Source: Volvox africanus
Lineage: Eukaryota > Chlorophyta > Chlorophyceae > Chlamydomonadales > Volvocaceae
Reading direction: 5' to 3'
DNA length: 64,000 nucleotides
NCBI GenBank assembly: GCA_030268105.1
Contig: BSDZ01000089.1
Coordinates: 1,054,001 to 1,118,000, forward strand
Below the pieces are notes generated by a model. The model was not told where the DNA came from and made no database searches. It saw only the letters and a program-made list of their open reading frames with translations. Within the stretch, counting starts at the first letter, position 1, and each line of letters opens with the position of its first letter. The position numbers and the translations under genes were made by a program. Shown here piece after piece: positions 34,018-45,400 of this stretch.

Positions 34018-37000
34018 TCACGTGACACGTGTCCGACGTTCAAGCCGTGTCAGGAAGGCCTGCTCAATGGCACTCCGCTGCGGCGCAGACCATCGCTGTG
34101 ATGGTGCCTCCTCCGCTGGAGCCTCCGCTTCTGTTGCAGTCTCAGGCTCTGTCGCTGAAGCGCCGCCACCGGAACCTCCTTGCGCCTGCTGCCCAGCCGT
34201 GTCGGCTGCCACCGAAGCGGGGCTTTTGACCGTGGCGGCATGATCCGCTGTGTAGAATAACGAGCCAGCGGGCAGGCGCATTTGTGCAGTGCGTTGCGCT
34301 GCCGCGGCTGATGACGTTGAGCCGACGTGCTGTCGCCAATGCGGTCCAGCGGGCAGGTCGCTGACCATTTGGGGCACCTGCAGCGCTACCGCGGGGCTCA
34401 GGATCGTTGCCAGCGTCCCTCCGCCGGTCATAATTCCTGCCGTTGATAATGGCGGCGATACAACTGTTCCGCCGTTTAAAGCCTGCTGCAAACTCAATGA
34501 CGACACAACGCTCCCGGGGCCGCGGGCGGTGCTGTTCGGCGCCGAGGAGGGCCGCAGAGACCGCTGATGCTGATGTGGTGGCGCCTGCATGGCCCGTGGT
34601 CGAACCTGTGGTTGCTGATGCGGATGCGACGGCTGGCGCAGCGGCGTCGAGCTAAAGCCTGACGTAATGCTCAATGAAGTATCTAGTGTGAAATCCCCTC
34701 CCCGGCCGCTGCCGCGACCCAACCCTGAAGGTGACAACGACAACACCGAGACCGCCCGTGATGCCGGTGGCGGCGGTGTACCGGCGGCACCCGCAGCTCC
34801 GGCTGCGCCTGTGGCACCGGATCCCGTCGCACTCATCGCAGCCGTCGCATCACGCTGCAGGATGCGGCCCAGCTCCGCGGCGGCGCTAGATGGCCGCTCG
34901 CGCCGCGGTATGCCCATGATACTTTTGAATTGCTCGTCACGGCGCGCCAGTGCCGCCTCCAGCACGCGCTTCTGCTGTTGCAGCCGCTTTACCTCCTTCA
35001 TGAGCGCCTTCTCCGCGTCTTGGCTACGGCCTGCTTGGTCCTGCACGGACTTTACGCGGCCGGCCATACGATCTGCCATCTTGGACAGCTGCTCAAATGT
35101 GGGCACCACGCGGCCACGTATATCAGCACGGTTACGAAAGTGCTGCTGCCACACATGGTTAGCGACGCGCTGGATGCTGAGGGATATACGAAGATGAGAG
35201 GGGAAGTGATTAGCGGGTGATTGTGGACTATGAAATGATGAAATCTTGCAAGAGGTTTAGTTACTGCCAGGTAACAGTGAAGAATGTGCGGCTTTTCGTG
35301 GTGAGGTCATTACACATGCCAGAGTTGTGCGGATGATTGCACAAGTCTTCGCTACTTTCCTTACCTCTGGCGCTAATAATGTTGTGAACAGCTGCGGCGG
35401 TGTACGTTGTCATTGGCGAGCATCCGGCCCGTTTCTGTCTGCCATCCCCCTCTTCGGCCCGACATGCGTGTTCCCTCAACTTCTGCACAATGCTAATGCC
35501 CGCTTGCCGTCCCGTCAAGTTTGCAAACTGTCGGATTGAGAGCCGCTTCCGTTGGTTTCCACCTCATTAACCCACTCACTCCGTGAAGTGTCGTATGGCC
35601 AGCTTGTTGCTCTTTGCTGTCACGAACTCCTCAATCATGTGCAGCATCGACAGCGGGTCCTCCGGTTGGATGCTGCTTCCACTCGCTGTCCCAGGCGCGT
35701 CCTCCACGCCTCCATGTGTGCTAACGTTGCCAGGGTTGGTGCGCCCGGTGCTGGCAGCGCGGCGTGTGGCGGCCATCCCCGCACCGCCCGTCCCTGCGGC
35801 AAAAGCCTCCGCGAACTGGGGGTCCTCCGACAGCTTTCCCCATAGCTGTAACACAGCAGTCTGCAGCGCCACCAGCTGCGCCTGGCGCGCCGTTAGGCGG
35901 TGGACCAGGTTCTGGGGGAGCCAAGGAGGGCAGGACCACGGGAAGGTTAGAGCTCTGTATCATGAAGTAAACATGAGCAGCCAACGGATATACCCAAGAC
36001 AGTGGCGAACGAATCCCCACATCTCGGCGTAAAGCTCACCGCTCTGTCCGTAAAGCTCACCCTTCTTTACCGGTCTACCCGCAAGTCAACTGCACCACTC
36101 GTCACCACCAACACTCATCACCGCCCTCGCCACCCTGCCATCTCAATCCTGTCTCCATCCAGGCCTTAGGCACTCTCTTCCGTGGGAGCCACACCTCCAT
36201 AGACTCCAGCTCCTGGCGCAGCTCCTCGTTCTGCTCCTGCAGCCGGGAGCTGCCTTGAAGATGTTCCGTGGTAAGGCGGGTAGCCACCATCTCGCCCGCC
36301 TTTTGCGCCTCCGCCAGCCGTTGCTGCAGCCGGGTGACCTCCTCCTGGGTCTATGGGTGTGAGAGAGGGAAAACCAAAACGGGGGTTACAAAGGCAGCAG
36401 AAATAGAAATGTGCGTGAGCTAGTCGACACCTGTCCATAAGACTTGCATTTATGCCTAGAACACATGGTGGTGTAATGATGCCGGGAAATGTCTACGTGG
36501 GAACGATGGGAAAAGTGGACGACACCCCCTGGTCAAGGTCCGGGGCAAATACGACATCCATCGCAAGATTGCCACAGTATTAACAGCGGACTGGCATCCT
36601 AAAGCAGCCCAAACAGGCGGAAGGCAGCACTGGTCAAAAGCGGCCCCGCCTTCCTAAGGAGAAGATTATTATCATGGCTGCCGAATCCACGCCCATCTCA
36701 CCCTCAGTAGCTGGTCAAACGTGCCCAGTTTGTCATCCTCCAGGAATTCCAGTCGCGCCACCACCTCCTCTGGGCTACTGAACGTAAAGCATTCGGCTAG
36801 ACGATCGAAAAGCGGTTCCAGCTTAGAGTGCTGCGCCAGCCGCCGCTGCGCGTCAACCTCACGTAGTCCGCTGCTGTGCAGCCTTGCGCGCAGCAGGTCC
36901 ACCGCTTCCCTGAGTTGGGCCTCTGTGTCAGCCTGCACCTCCAATGCAGCTTGTGTTGCAGCCAGCCGCTCCGAAACTGATTCCATCTCCTGACGCAGCG

Positions 37001-38096
37001 CCCGGTACTCGCCCTCCGGAACAGAGATAACCCCTGCGCTCATGCCGCCCGCACTGCCGCCAGCGAGGCTTGCTGCGCGTTGGGCCATGCTAACCGAGCG
37101 AGCGAATATGGAGCCACCAGTGGCGCCGGTGGCGTGTGAGCCGGCGTTTGAGGGTGCCATGGAGGTTTGGCGGCTTAAGGTTGGGGCCCCAGATGCGCCG
37201 GGGACTGCTGAGCGTGGCCGCATGCGCCCAGGGGATCCGGCACCTCCGACCGTGACGGTGACAGCGGAACTGGTGCTAATTGATGAGCGCAGCGGTAGTG
37301 CCGAGTGCGGCCGCAGCCGTGGGACGGCAACCATCGGAGTATTGTTCTCATTCACAGACAACGCGGCAGCGATGCCAGGAGAACCGGCGGCACTGCGGCT
37401 GGCAATCAGCGCATCTAGCATAGCGCGCGATTTCAAAGATGGTGGCACGTCACTTGATGCAACATCTACTGCCGCTGCTGCATCGGCACCCGCCACTGAA
37501 GCTGCTTCCGCCGTGCCCTCAGCCCGCACCGCCGCATACGCAGCAGCGCGGCGCCGTTCCCGAACTGCATACTGCATCTCCCTATTAAATGCGCCTGGTC
37601 GCAGCAGCACGCCCGTGCTGGCCCCCTCACTCGCCGCCACGCCCACGCCGTAGCCCACGCCGCTTCCAACCACAATCCCTGCTCCGCCATTGCCACCTCC
37701 GCCGCCACCGCCTGCACTGACGCTGCCACCGTCCCTTAAGGCCCCAAGTAGTATCGACTGTGCACGGATGGCAGAGCTGACCTCCAACCGCCGCTGCGCC
37801 CGAGCCGCCAGCGCGGCACATTCATGTTCAAGTCGCTGCACTCGGTTACTCTTGCGTGCGAGCTCCTCTGGCGCGGGATCCCCGCTCATGGGGCCTAGTG
37901 CATCCTGCGCCCATTTGTTCCACAGCTGCAGCGCTGCGGCCTGCCTCTCCGCCTTGGTGCCGCTACTGGTAGCCGCACTGGTGACGGAAGGGGCACCACC
38001 CGAGGGGCCGTGGAGCGCTGAGCCAGGACCGCCATGGCCCTGCGGAAAGCATTTGTGTGCCACCGGAGGATGATAGAAAAGAGTGACGCGTACCAT
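34018..38096 (-). CDS. Large coiled-coil protein, unknown function
   Basis: Four exons close in frame to about 1,013 residues: 36702-38096, 36195-36350, 35580-35911, 34018-35176. The ATG at 38096 is possible, but an acceptor at 38040-38041 (tttccgcag) is in the same frame, so the true start may lie in an upstream exon. The protein has a Gly/Ala/Ser-rich N-terminal region followed by coiled-coil segments: EYRALRQEMESVSERLAAT, then LEFLEDDKLGTFDQLLRTQE, then EEVTRLQQRLAEAQKAGEM and LQEQNEELRQELESME. The third exon has NLVHRLTARQAQLVALQTAV. The last has the well-conserved-looking block VWQQHFRNRADIRGRVVPTF, another coiled coil (KEVKRLQQQKRVLEAALARR) and a long disordered Ser/Pro/Gly tail. I do not recognise the family. 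The composition would suit a ciliary or basal-body structural protein, but that is inference only. Confidence 0.75.
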
Positions 38097-39400
38097 ACAT
38101 GTAGATCTGGATAATCGGATGGAAAGATTGGATAGGGTTGGGGGGGCTGGCTACTGGTGCAGTTCGGGCGGGTTTGCGGGGAGGGTTTGCTTTCTGCGGC
38201 AGTGGGTTTTAGTCAGCGGAGGCGGTATATTTTGCAGAGTTGTTAGGGTCGAGGGAAGGAACAGGCCATGGATCTGTTTGCGCAAATCAAATAACTGCAG
38301 CCTAGCGGCATGGCGTCGGCTGGGAAGCAAACACGTCAACATCATGGCCTGGAATGAGCTGAGGCTACCACCCCAAGATATGCGAGGAGGAGGCGTAAGA
38401 AGCGCACAGTAGGTGAGCAGATATTGGGGCAGGTTCAGGTTTCTCTAGTCGAACGCGGGCTCGGTTCCCTCCAGCGCGCGCCTAGCGTGGGTGGCGCCCG
38501 CAATGTGCCGGGCATAAGGCGCGCGACAGTTGGCCCAACACCCATCATGAATGTGACACCTACGGAATCAGCGTGTCCACTGACTGACATACATGAACAT
38601 GATAAGGCAGATTGGTTTGTTTGGGGTCCATTCCGTTTGACAGGGATCCATCCGAGACACGTTGAAAGTGGAGTTGAAAGTAGAAAACAGGTAAGGAACT
38701 TGCCATTTGGCACAGAGGTAAGGTCAAAAAGTCTTAAACGCAATAGGAGATATGTTACTTCAGCTTAAGGACGTGAAAATGCGTATAGCTCTTCGGCTCT
38801 CAGGCGGTGGTTAGACCCCGGTTTCAAGCGGCGCAAATCAGTCGTCAGAGCGAGCAACCGCTAAGCAGTTCAGACCAGAAGCAGAATATAAGCGCGATGA
38901 ATAGCTTTGTGCATTCAACGGATTAGACCTCTACGCCGTCGGAAGCATGCCTCACCTCTGGGGGTCTGGCACTCGGTGGGCGCATCCCAAGCAATCCAAT
39001 TTTCTCCTTAACGTTCATGATCAGGACTATCTACACACGGACAAAAGATTGGGGTCCCCAAAACCGCACCTCATGTGCCCCAAACTAAGAGATATGTAGC
39101 TTCGTGCCAGATAAAAATTCGCAGTCGATTTAGTTAGTCCGTCCAGTAAGAGCTTACGCGGTATTGTCAACAAAGGCTTATGTGATGGTTCGAAGTGCTC
39201 CGTACCTCTCCAAAATAACCACTAGACTCAAAGATGCATGAGGACGATTAACACTACTTTGCAAACGGGCTGAGAGTTTTACAGATAAAAGAAATAAGGC
39301 TGCTGTTCCTGCTATATTGGGTGTTGCAAGCAAGGCAACGTCGAGTAGTGTTCCTTCCGCGGCCCCCGACCCACATAAGCCCTCTGGTAGTGTGCTGACG
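38097..39400. other. Intergenic region between divergent coiled-coil and adenylate-kinase genes
   Basis: About 1.3 kb between the 5' ends of two divergently transcribed genes. It may also contain an upstream exon of the coiled-coil gene. No specific promoter element was identified. Confidence 0.45.
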
Positions 39401-42400
39401 ATGGGTTGTGGCGCTAGCAAAGCGGTAAGCGGCTTGGCTGCATCGACAGTCCCTTGACATGTCATATGAACGTTTGCGTCTTGGCACCATCAGGACGCGC
39501 CGACCAAGCCGTTGGAAAACAAGGAAACTGATATGGGCAACAAAGATTCTAAACCTGCCGCTGCGGTCGCCGAAGAGGTGCGGACATAATTAAGGTCACC
39601 GTTAGGGCAGAGGTCTATGAGTCGGTATATAGGGCAAAGTTATTTTGTTTTTTTGCGTATTCTACAATAAGAATTGCCTTGGATGGACAATATGGGTGCA
39701 ACGGTGTTAGAACCTGATTCCATTTTGGCTTGCAGGGATTCGCCTTGCCGCCGGTGGAGGGCGAGCTGTTGGATGGCACGCAGATTTTTTTCGTGCTGGG
39801 TGGACCGGGCAGCGGCAAGGGGACGCAGTGCGACAAGATCAAGCAAGACTATGAGTGTGTGCATCTCAGCGCCGGGGATCTGCTGCGCGCTGAGGTCAAG
39901 AGCGGCAGCGTCGTCGGCAAGAAGTGTGAGGAGCTGATGCGTGAGGGCAAGCTGGTGCCCTTTGCAGTGACACTCAACCTGCTGAAGAAGGCCATGATCG
40001 AGAGTGGTGGCAAGTTCTTCCTCATTGACGGCTTCCCCCGCGCCCTGGACCAGGCAGAGCAGTTTGAGCGCGCCATCATGCCGTGCAAGGCTGTGCTGTT
40101 CTTCGACTGTCCGGAGGAGGAGATGGAGAAGCGGTTGCTGAAGCGTGGTGAGACGAGTGGCCGCAGTGATGATAACGCTGAGACGATTCGCAAGCGCTTC
40201 CACACGTTCCTGGAGCAGTCTTTGCCGGTCAAGGATCATTATTTGGGCCATGGCAAGTGCCACGTGATTAGTGCGTTAGCACACCCGGATTTTGTGTACG
40301 AAAACGTCAAGAACGTTCTGGATAGCCTCGGGGCCGCCAAGATTCCTACGCCGGCAGCGGCGCCCGCTACCAAACCTGCAGAGGATGCCGCGGAGGTGAG
40401 AATATGTTACGTAGCACAGACTGCCACGCTGTCATCCGCCGGGCGGCGGGTGTAATAAAAGTAAGGAGTCTTGCCCGCTAAGCGTGTGATTTGCATAAGC
40501 AGCAATTCTGTCAAGTGTTTCACACCGGGCAGGTCTAGATTGACTTACAGGGTGCATGACTGCACGCATCCCTTGCCGACCCGTTTGTTTCGACCAAACT
40601 TCGCAGGAAATTACCCTGCCTCCAGTTCACGGCAAGTTGCCGGAGGATACACAGATCATCTTTGTGCTGGGTGGACCGGGCAGCGGCAAGGGGACGCAGT
40701 GTGCACAGATCCTCGAGGACTATGAGTGTGTGCATCTCAGCGCCGGGGATCTGCTGCGCGCTGAGGTCAAGAGCGGCAGCGTCGTCGGCAAGAAGTGTGA
40801 GGAGCTGATGCGTGAGGGCAAGCTGGTGCCCTTTGCGGTGACACTCAACCTGCTGAAGAAGGCCATGATCGAGAGTGGTGGCAAGTTCTTCCTCATTGAC
40901 GGCTTCCCCCGCGCCCTGGACCAGGCAGAGCAGTTTGAGCGCACCATCATGCCGTGCAAGGCTGTGCTGTTCTTCGACTGTCCGGAGGAGGAGATGGAGA
41001 AGCGGTTGCTGAAGCGTGGTGAGACGAGTGGCCGCAGTGATGATAACGCTGAGACTATTCGCAAGCGCTTCCACACGTTCCTGGAGCAGTCTTTGCCGGT
41101 CAAGGATCATTATTTGGGCCATGGCAAGTGCCACGTTATCAGCGCCATTCCGACGCCCAAGGAGGTATTCGAGACTGTCAAGGAGGTGCTGGACAAGCTG
41201 CATGCACCCAAAAAGTCTGAGGTAAGGTTGTTGCTGCTGGACTCTGATGGTGTTAACTCCCTGGGTTTGGACAGGTTAGGCGGCAGCTTCAGGAAGGCGC
41301 TTGGCGCGATTTCCGATGACATGTCCCCTCCGCATTTCGGCCGCGGCACACGCCCATCTCTGCCCCTGCCGCACGCCCGCGGCACCTCCACCCGTCCGCC
41401 GGCTAGATGGGCTCTACACCACCCCTACGGCCCTGTGCGCGCATACATGCCTCTGTGGCCCTGTGTAGTGTACGGGGGTATGGGGGTATTGATGATATGG
41501 TATCAGTCCCGTGCCGAGCTAGCTAGCAGCAAGTGCACATCACGGCTCTACCTGCGGCTGTCTCGCGCTCGAGCAGCAGCCTGCGCTGGTCAGCAGGTAG
41601 GGCGGGCAATGATGAGGTGCAGAGCGTGGGGATGGATGGGCCAACACCGTACCTACGCACCCTGCACCCGGACATGCAAAGACCCGCCCGCACATACAGC
41701 ACGTCTGATGTCAGTCACGCGGTCCATCCATGTGCCTTTTCCCTGAACATGGGAGGACGCTTGAAGGGGGTCGATGGCTCAATCTGGGCCCACGGAGTTG
41801 TACAGTAGGGGATATGTCTGTGGGGCTCAGTTCAGGAGGGCAAGGGTTAATAACACGTATCGAGACCAGGTTTCCATCCTGGGACCTCGGGGTTGTGAAG
41901 ACCGCACGCTTCTGCTGCGCCATCTCGATTCCTGATGACATGCCCCATCCGCATTTCGCCCGCGACACACGCCCATCTCTGCTCCCGCCTCACGCCCGCG
42001 GAACCTCCACCCGGCCGCCGGCTAGATGGGTTGCCAGGTCTCAATATTAGAAATTAGTAACGCTAAAGCCAGGGTTGCAAGGGTTTGAAGGATTGGGCTC
42101 TGACAGCATGGCTGGCGTTTTCCTGGGCTCATTGGGATGCAAGGATGCAAATGGGGAACCCGAGTAGTTGGGCGCAAAATGCTGACGCCGTAAAATGTCT
42201 GCCTGAAAGCTAATGAGCTCCTGTGGCGCCAGAGTAAGGCTTGAATATGGCACAAGCTATCCTCATGCCTGCATTAATATTGCAAATTGTTTAAATCATG
42301 CGAAGACTATTCAGGTAAAATAGGTAGGCATCCCCTAAAATGGCCCTGAGAGTGAGGGTGCCATGAATGCTTATCAGGGGTTGCAAGTTTAAGCCGGGCT

Positions 42401-45400
42401 GCCAACGGCATGCTTCTTAACGATAACCGGGTGGTAAGGGATCTGGGGGGGCCCCAGTAAGAGTATGAGCAGCAGAGATAGCACGGCTGTTCAGTTGTGT
42501 ACCTGTCCGCCCTCACTGGCTGGGACTCATCAGCGGTTAAATGCTCTGCCCGGGAAGTGCGAACCCATGGCCGCTAGGTTGTCCATTCGGAGCTGGCACA
42601 TAGATAGGGGCCCCACAGAGCGAGAGAATCTGCGAAATCAAACAACCCAGCGAACCCTAGCGGCCCCAACAATGGGGTACGCGAGCCCCATGGTGTAAAG
42701 TTAACCCCCAGAGTTCCCTATAATACACGCCGGGCTACAGCCGGCGTAATACAATAGGAAGGCTGATTTTTACTTTGTTGGATAGAACCCGTACAAGTAA
42801 CTGTGGTAATAATTTACTTTCAGTACACCACAGTGACAAACATTTCTTGCTGCGTTACAATCAACCCTGTTGTTACCCACATACATATTTGGTGATAATA
42901 TACTATTTGTGTACTTCTATGCACGGCCTTGCCTGCATGGCGATCCATATCACGCTGCCTGTTTGTATTCTGTTGCCGCAGGAAATTACCCTGCCTCCAG
43001 TTCACGGCAAGTTGCCGGAGGATACACAGATCATCTTTGTGCTGGGTGGACCGGGCAGCGGCAAGGGGACGCAGTGTGCACAGATCCTCGAGGACTATGA
43101 GTGTGTGCATCTCAGCGCCGGGGATCTGCTGCGCGCTGAGGTCAAGAGTGGCAGCGTCGTCGGCAAGAAGTGTGAGGAGCTGATGCGTGAGGGCAAGCTG
43201 GTGCCCTTTGCGGTGACACTCAACCTGCTGAAGAAGGCCATGATCGAGAGTGGTGGCAAGTTCTTCCTCATTGACGGCTTCCCCCGCGCCCTGGACCAGG
43301 CAGAGCAGTTTGAGCGCACCATCATGCCGTGCAAGGCTGTGCTGTTCTTCGACTGTCCGGAGGAGGAGATGGAGAAGCGGTTGCTGAAGCGTGGTGAGAC
43401 GAGTGGCCGCAGTGATGATAACGCTGAGACTATTCGCAAGCGCTTCCACACGTTCCTGGAGCAGTCTTTGCCGGTCAAGGATCATTATTTGGGCCATGGC
43501 AAGTGCCACGTTATCAGCGCCATTCCGACGCCCAAGGAGGTATTCGAGACTGTCAAGGAGGTGCTGGACAAGCTGCATGCACCCAAAAAGTCTGAGGTAA
43601 GGTTGTTGCTGCTGGACTCTGATGGTGTTAACTCCCTGGGTTTGGACAGGTTAGGCGGCAGCTTCAGGAAGGCGCTTGAATTCACAGTTGTCAGGTTTCA
43701 ATATTAGATATTGGTAACGGAAACGTCAGGGTTGCAAGGGTCTGAAAGGATTGGGCTCTGTACAGCATGGCTGGCGTTTTCCTGAGTTCATTGGGGTGCA
43801 AGGATGCAAATGGGGAACCCCAGTAGTGGGGCGCAAAATGCGGACTTCCAGTACACCACAGTGACAAACATTTCTTGCTGCGTTACAATCAACCCTGTTG
43901 TTACCCACATACATATTTGGTGATAATATACTATTTGTGTACTTCTATGCACGGCCTTGCCTGCATGGCGATCCATATCACGCTGCCTGTTTGTATTCTG
44001 TTGCCGCAGGAAATTACCCTGCCTCCAGTTCACGGCAAGTTGCCGGAGGATACACAGATCATCTTTGTGCTGGGTGGACCGGGCAGCGGCAAGGGGACGC
44101 AGTGTGCACAGATCCTCGAGGACTATGAGTGTGTGCATCTCAGCGCCGGGGATCTGCTGCGCGCTGAGGTCAAGAGCGGCAGCGTCGTCGGCAAGAAGTG
44201 TGAGGAGCTGATGCGTGAGGGCAAGCTGGTGCCCTTTGCGGTGACACTCAACCTGCTGAAGAAGGCCATGATCGAGAGTGGTGGCAAGTTCTTCCTCATT
44301 GACGGCTTCCCCCGCGCCCTGGACCAGGCAGAGCAGTTTGAGCGCACCATCATGCCGTGCAAGGCTGTGCTGTTCTTCGACTGTCCGGAGGAGGAGATGG
44401 AGAAGCGGTTGCTGAAGCGTGGTGAGACGAGTGGCCGCAGTGATGATAACGCTGAGACGATTCGCAAGCGCTTCCACACGTTCCTGGAGCAGTCTTTGCC
44501 GGTCAAGGATCATTATTTGGGCCATGGCAAGTGCCACGTTATCAGCGCCATTCCGACGCCCAAGGAGGTATTCGAGACTGTCAAGGAGGTGCTGGACAAG
44601 CTGCATGCACCCAAAAAGTCTGAGGTAAGGTTGTTGCTGCTGGACTCTGATGGTGTTAACTCCCTGGGTTTGGACAGGTTAGGCGGCAGCTTCAGGAAGG
44701 CGCTTGAATTCACAGTTGTCAGGTTTCAATATTAGATATTGGTAACGGAAACGTCAGGGTTGCAAGGGTCTGAAAGGATTGGGCTCTGTACAGCATGGCT
44801 GGCGTTTTCCTGAGTTCATTGGGGTGCAAGGATGCAAATGGGGAACCCCAGTAGTGGGGCGCAAAATGCGGACTTCCAGTACACCACAGTGACAAACATT
44901 TCTTGCTGCGTTACAATCAACCCTGTTGTTACCCACATACATATTTGGTGATAATATACTATTTGTGTACTTCTATGCACGGCCTTGCCTGCATGGCGAT
45001 CCATATCACGCTGCCTGTTTGTATTCTGTTGCCGCAGGAAATTACCCTGCCTCCAGTTCACGGCAAGTTGCCGGAGGATACACAGATCATCTTTGTGCTG
45101 GGTGGACCGGGCAGCGGCAAGGGGACGCAGTGTGCACAGATCCTCGAGGACTATGAGTGTGTGCATCTCAGCGCCGGGGATCTGCTGCGCGCTGAGGTCA
45201 AGAGTGGCAGCGTCGTCGGCAAGAAGTGTGAGGAGCTGATGCGTGAGGGCAAGCTGGTGCCCTTTGCGGTGACACTCAACCTGCTGAAGAAGGCCATGAT
45301 CGAGAGTGGTGGCAAGTTCTTCCTCATTGACGGCTTCCCCCGCGCCCTGGACCAGGCAGAGCAGTTTGAGCGCGCCATCATGCCGTGCAAGGCTGTGCTG

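Noticed and set aside
34001..35197. Plus-strand frames opposite the coiled-coil gene (up to 176 codons), and similar frames at 37042-37653.
   Set aside because: Low-complexity shadows of GC-rich minus-strand exons, with no splice structure or motifs of their own.
41303..42030. Assigning the insertion to a definite LTR retrotransposon class.
   Set aside because: The terminal direct repeats fit, but no TG/CA termini, primer-binding site or coding sequence could be seen.
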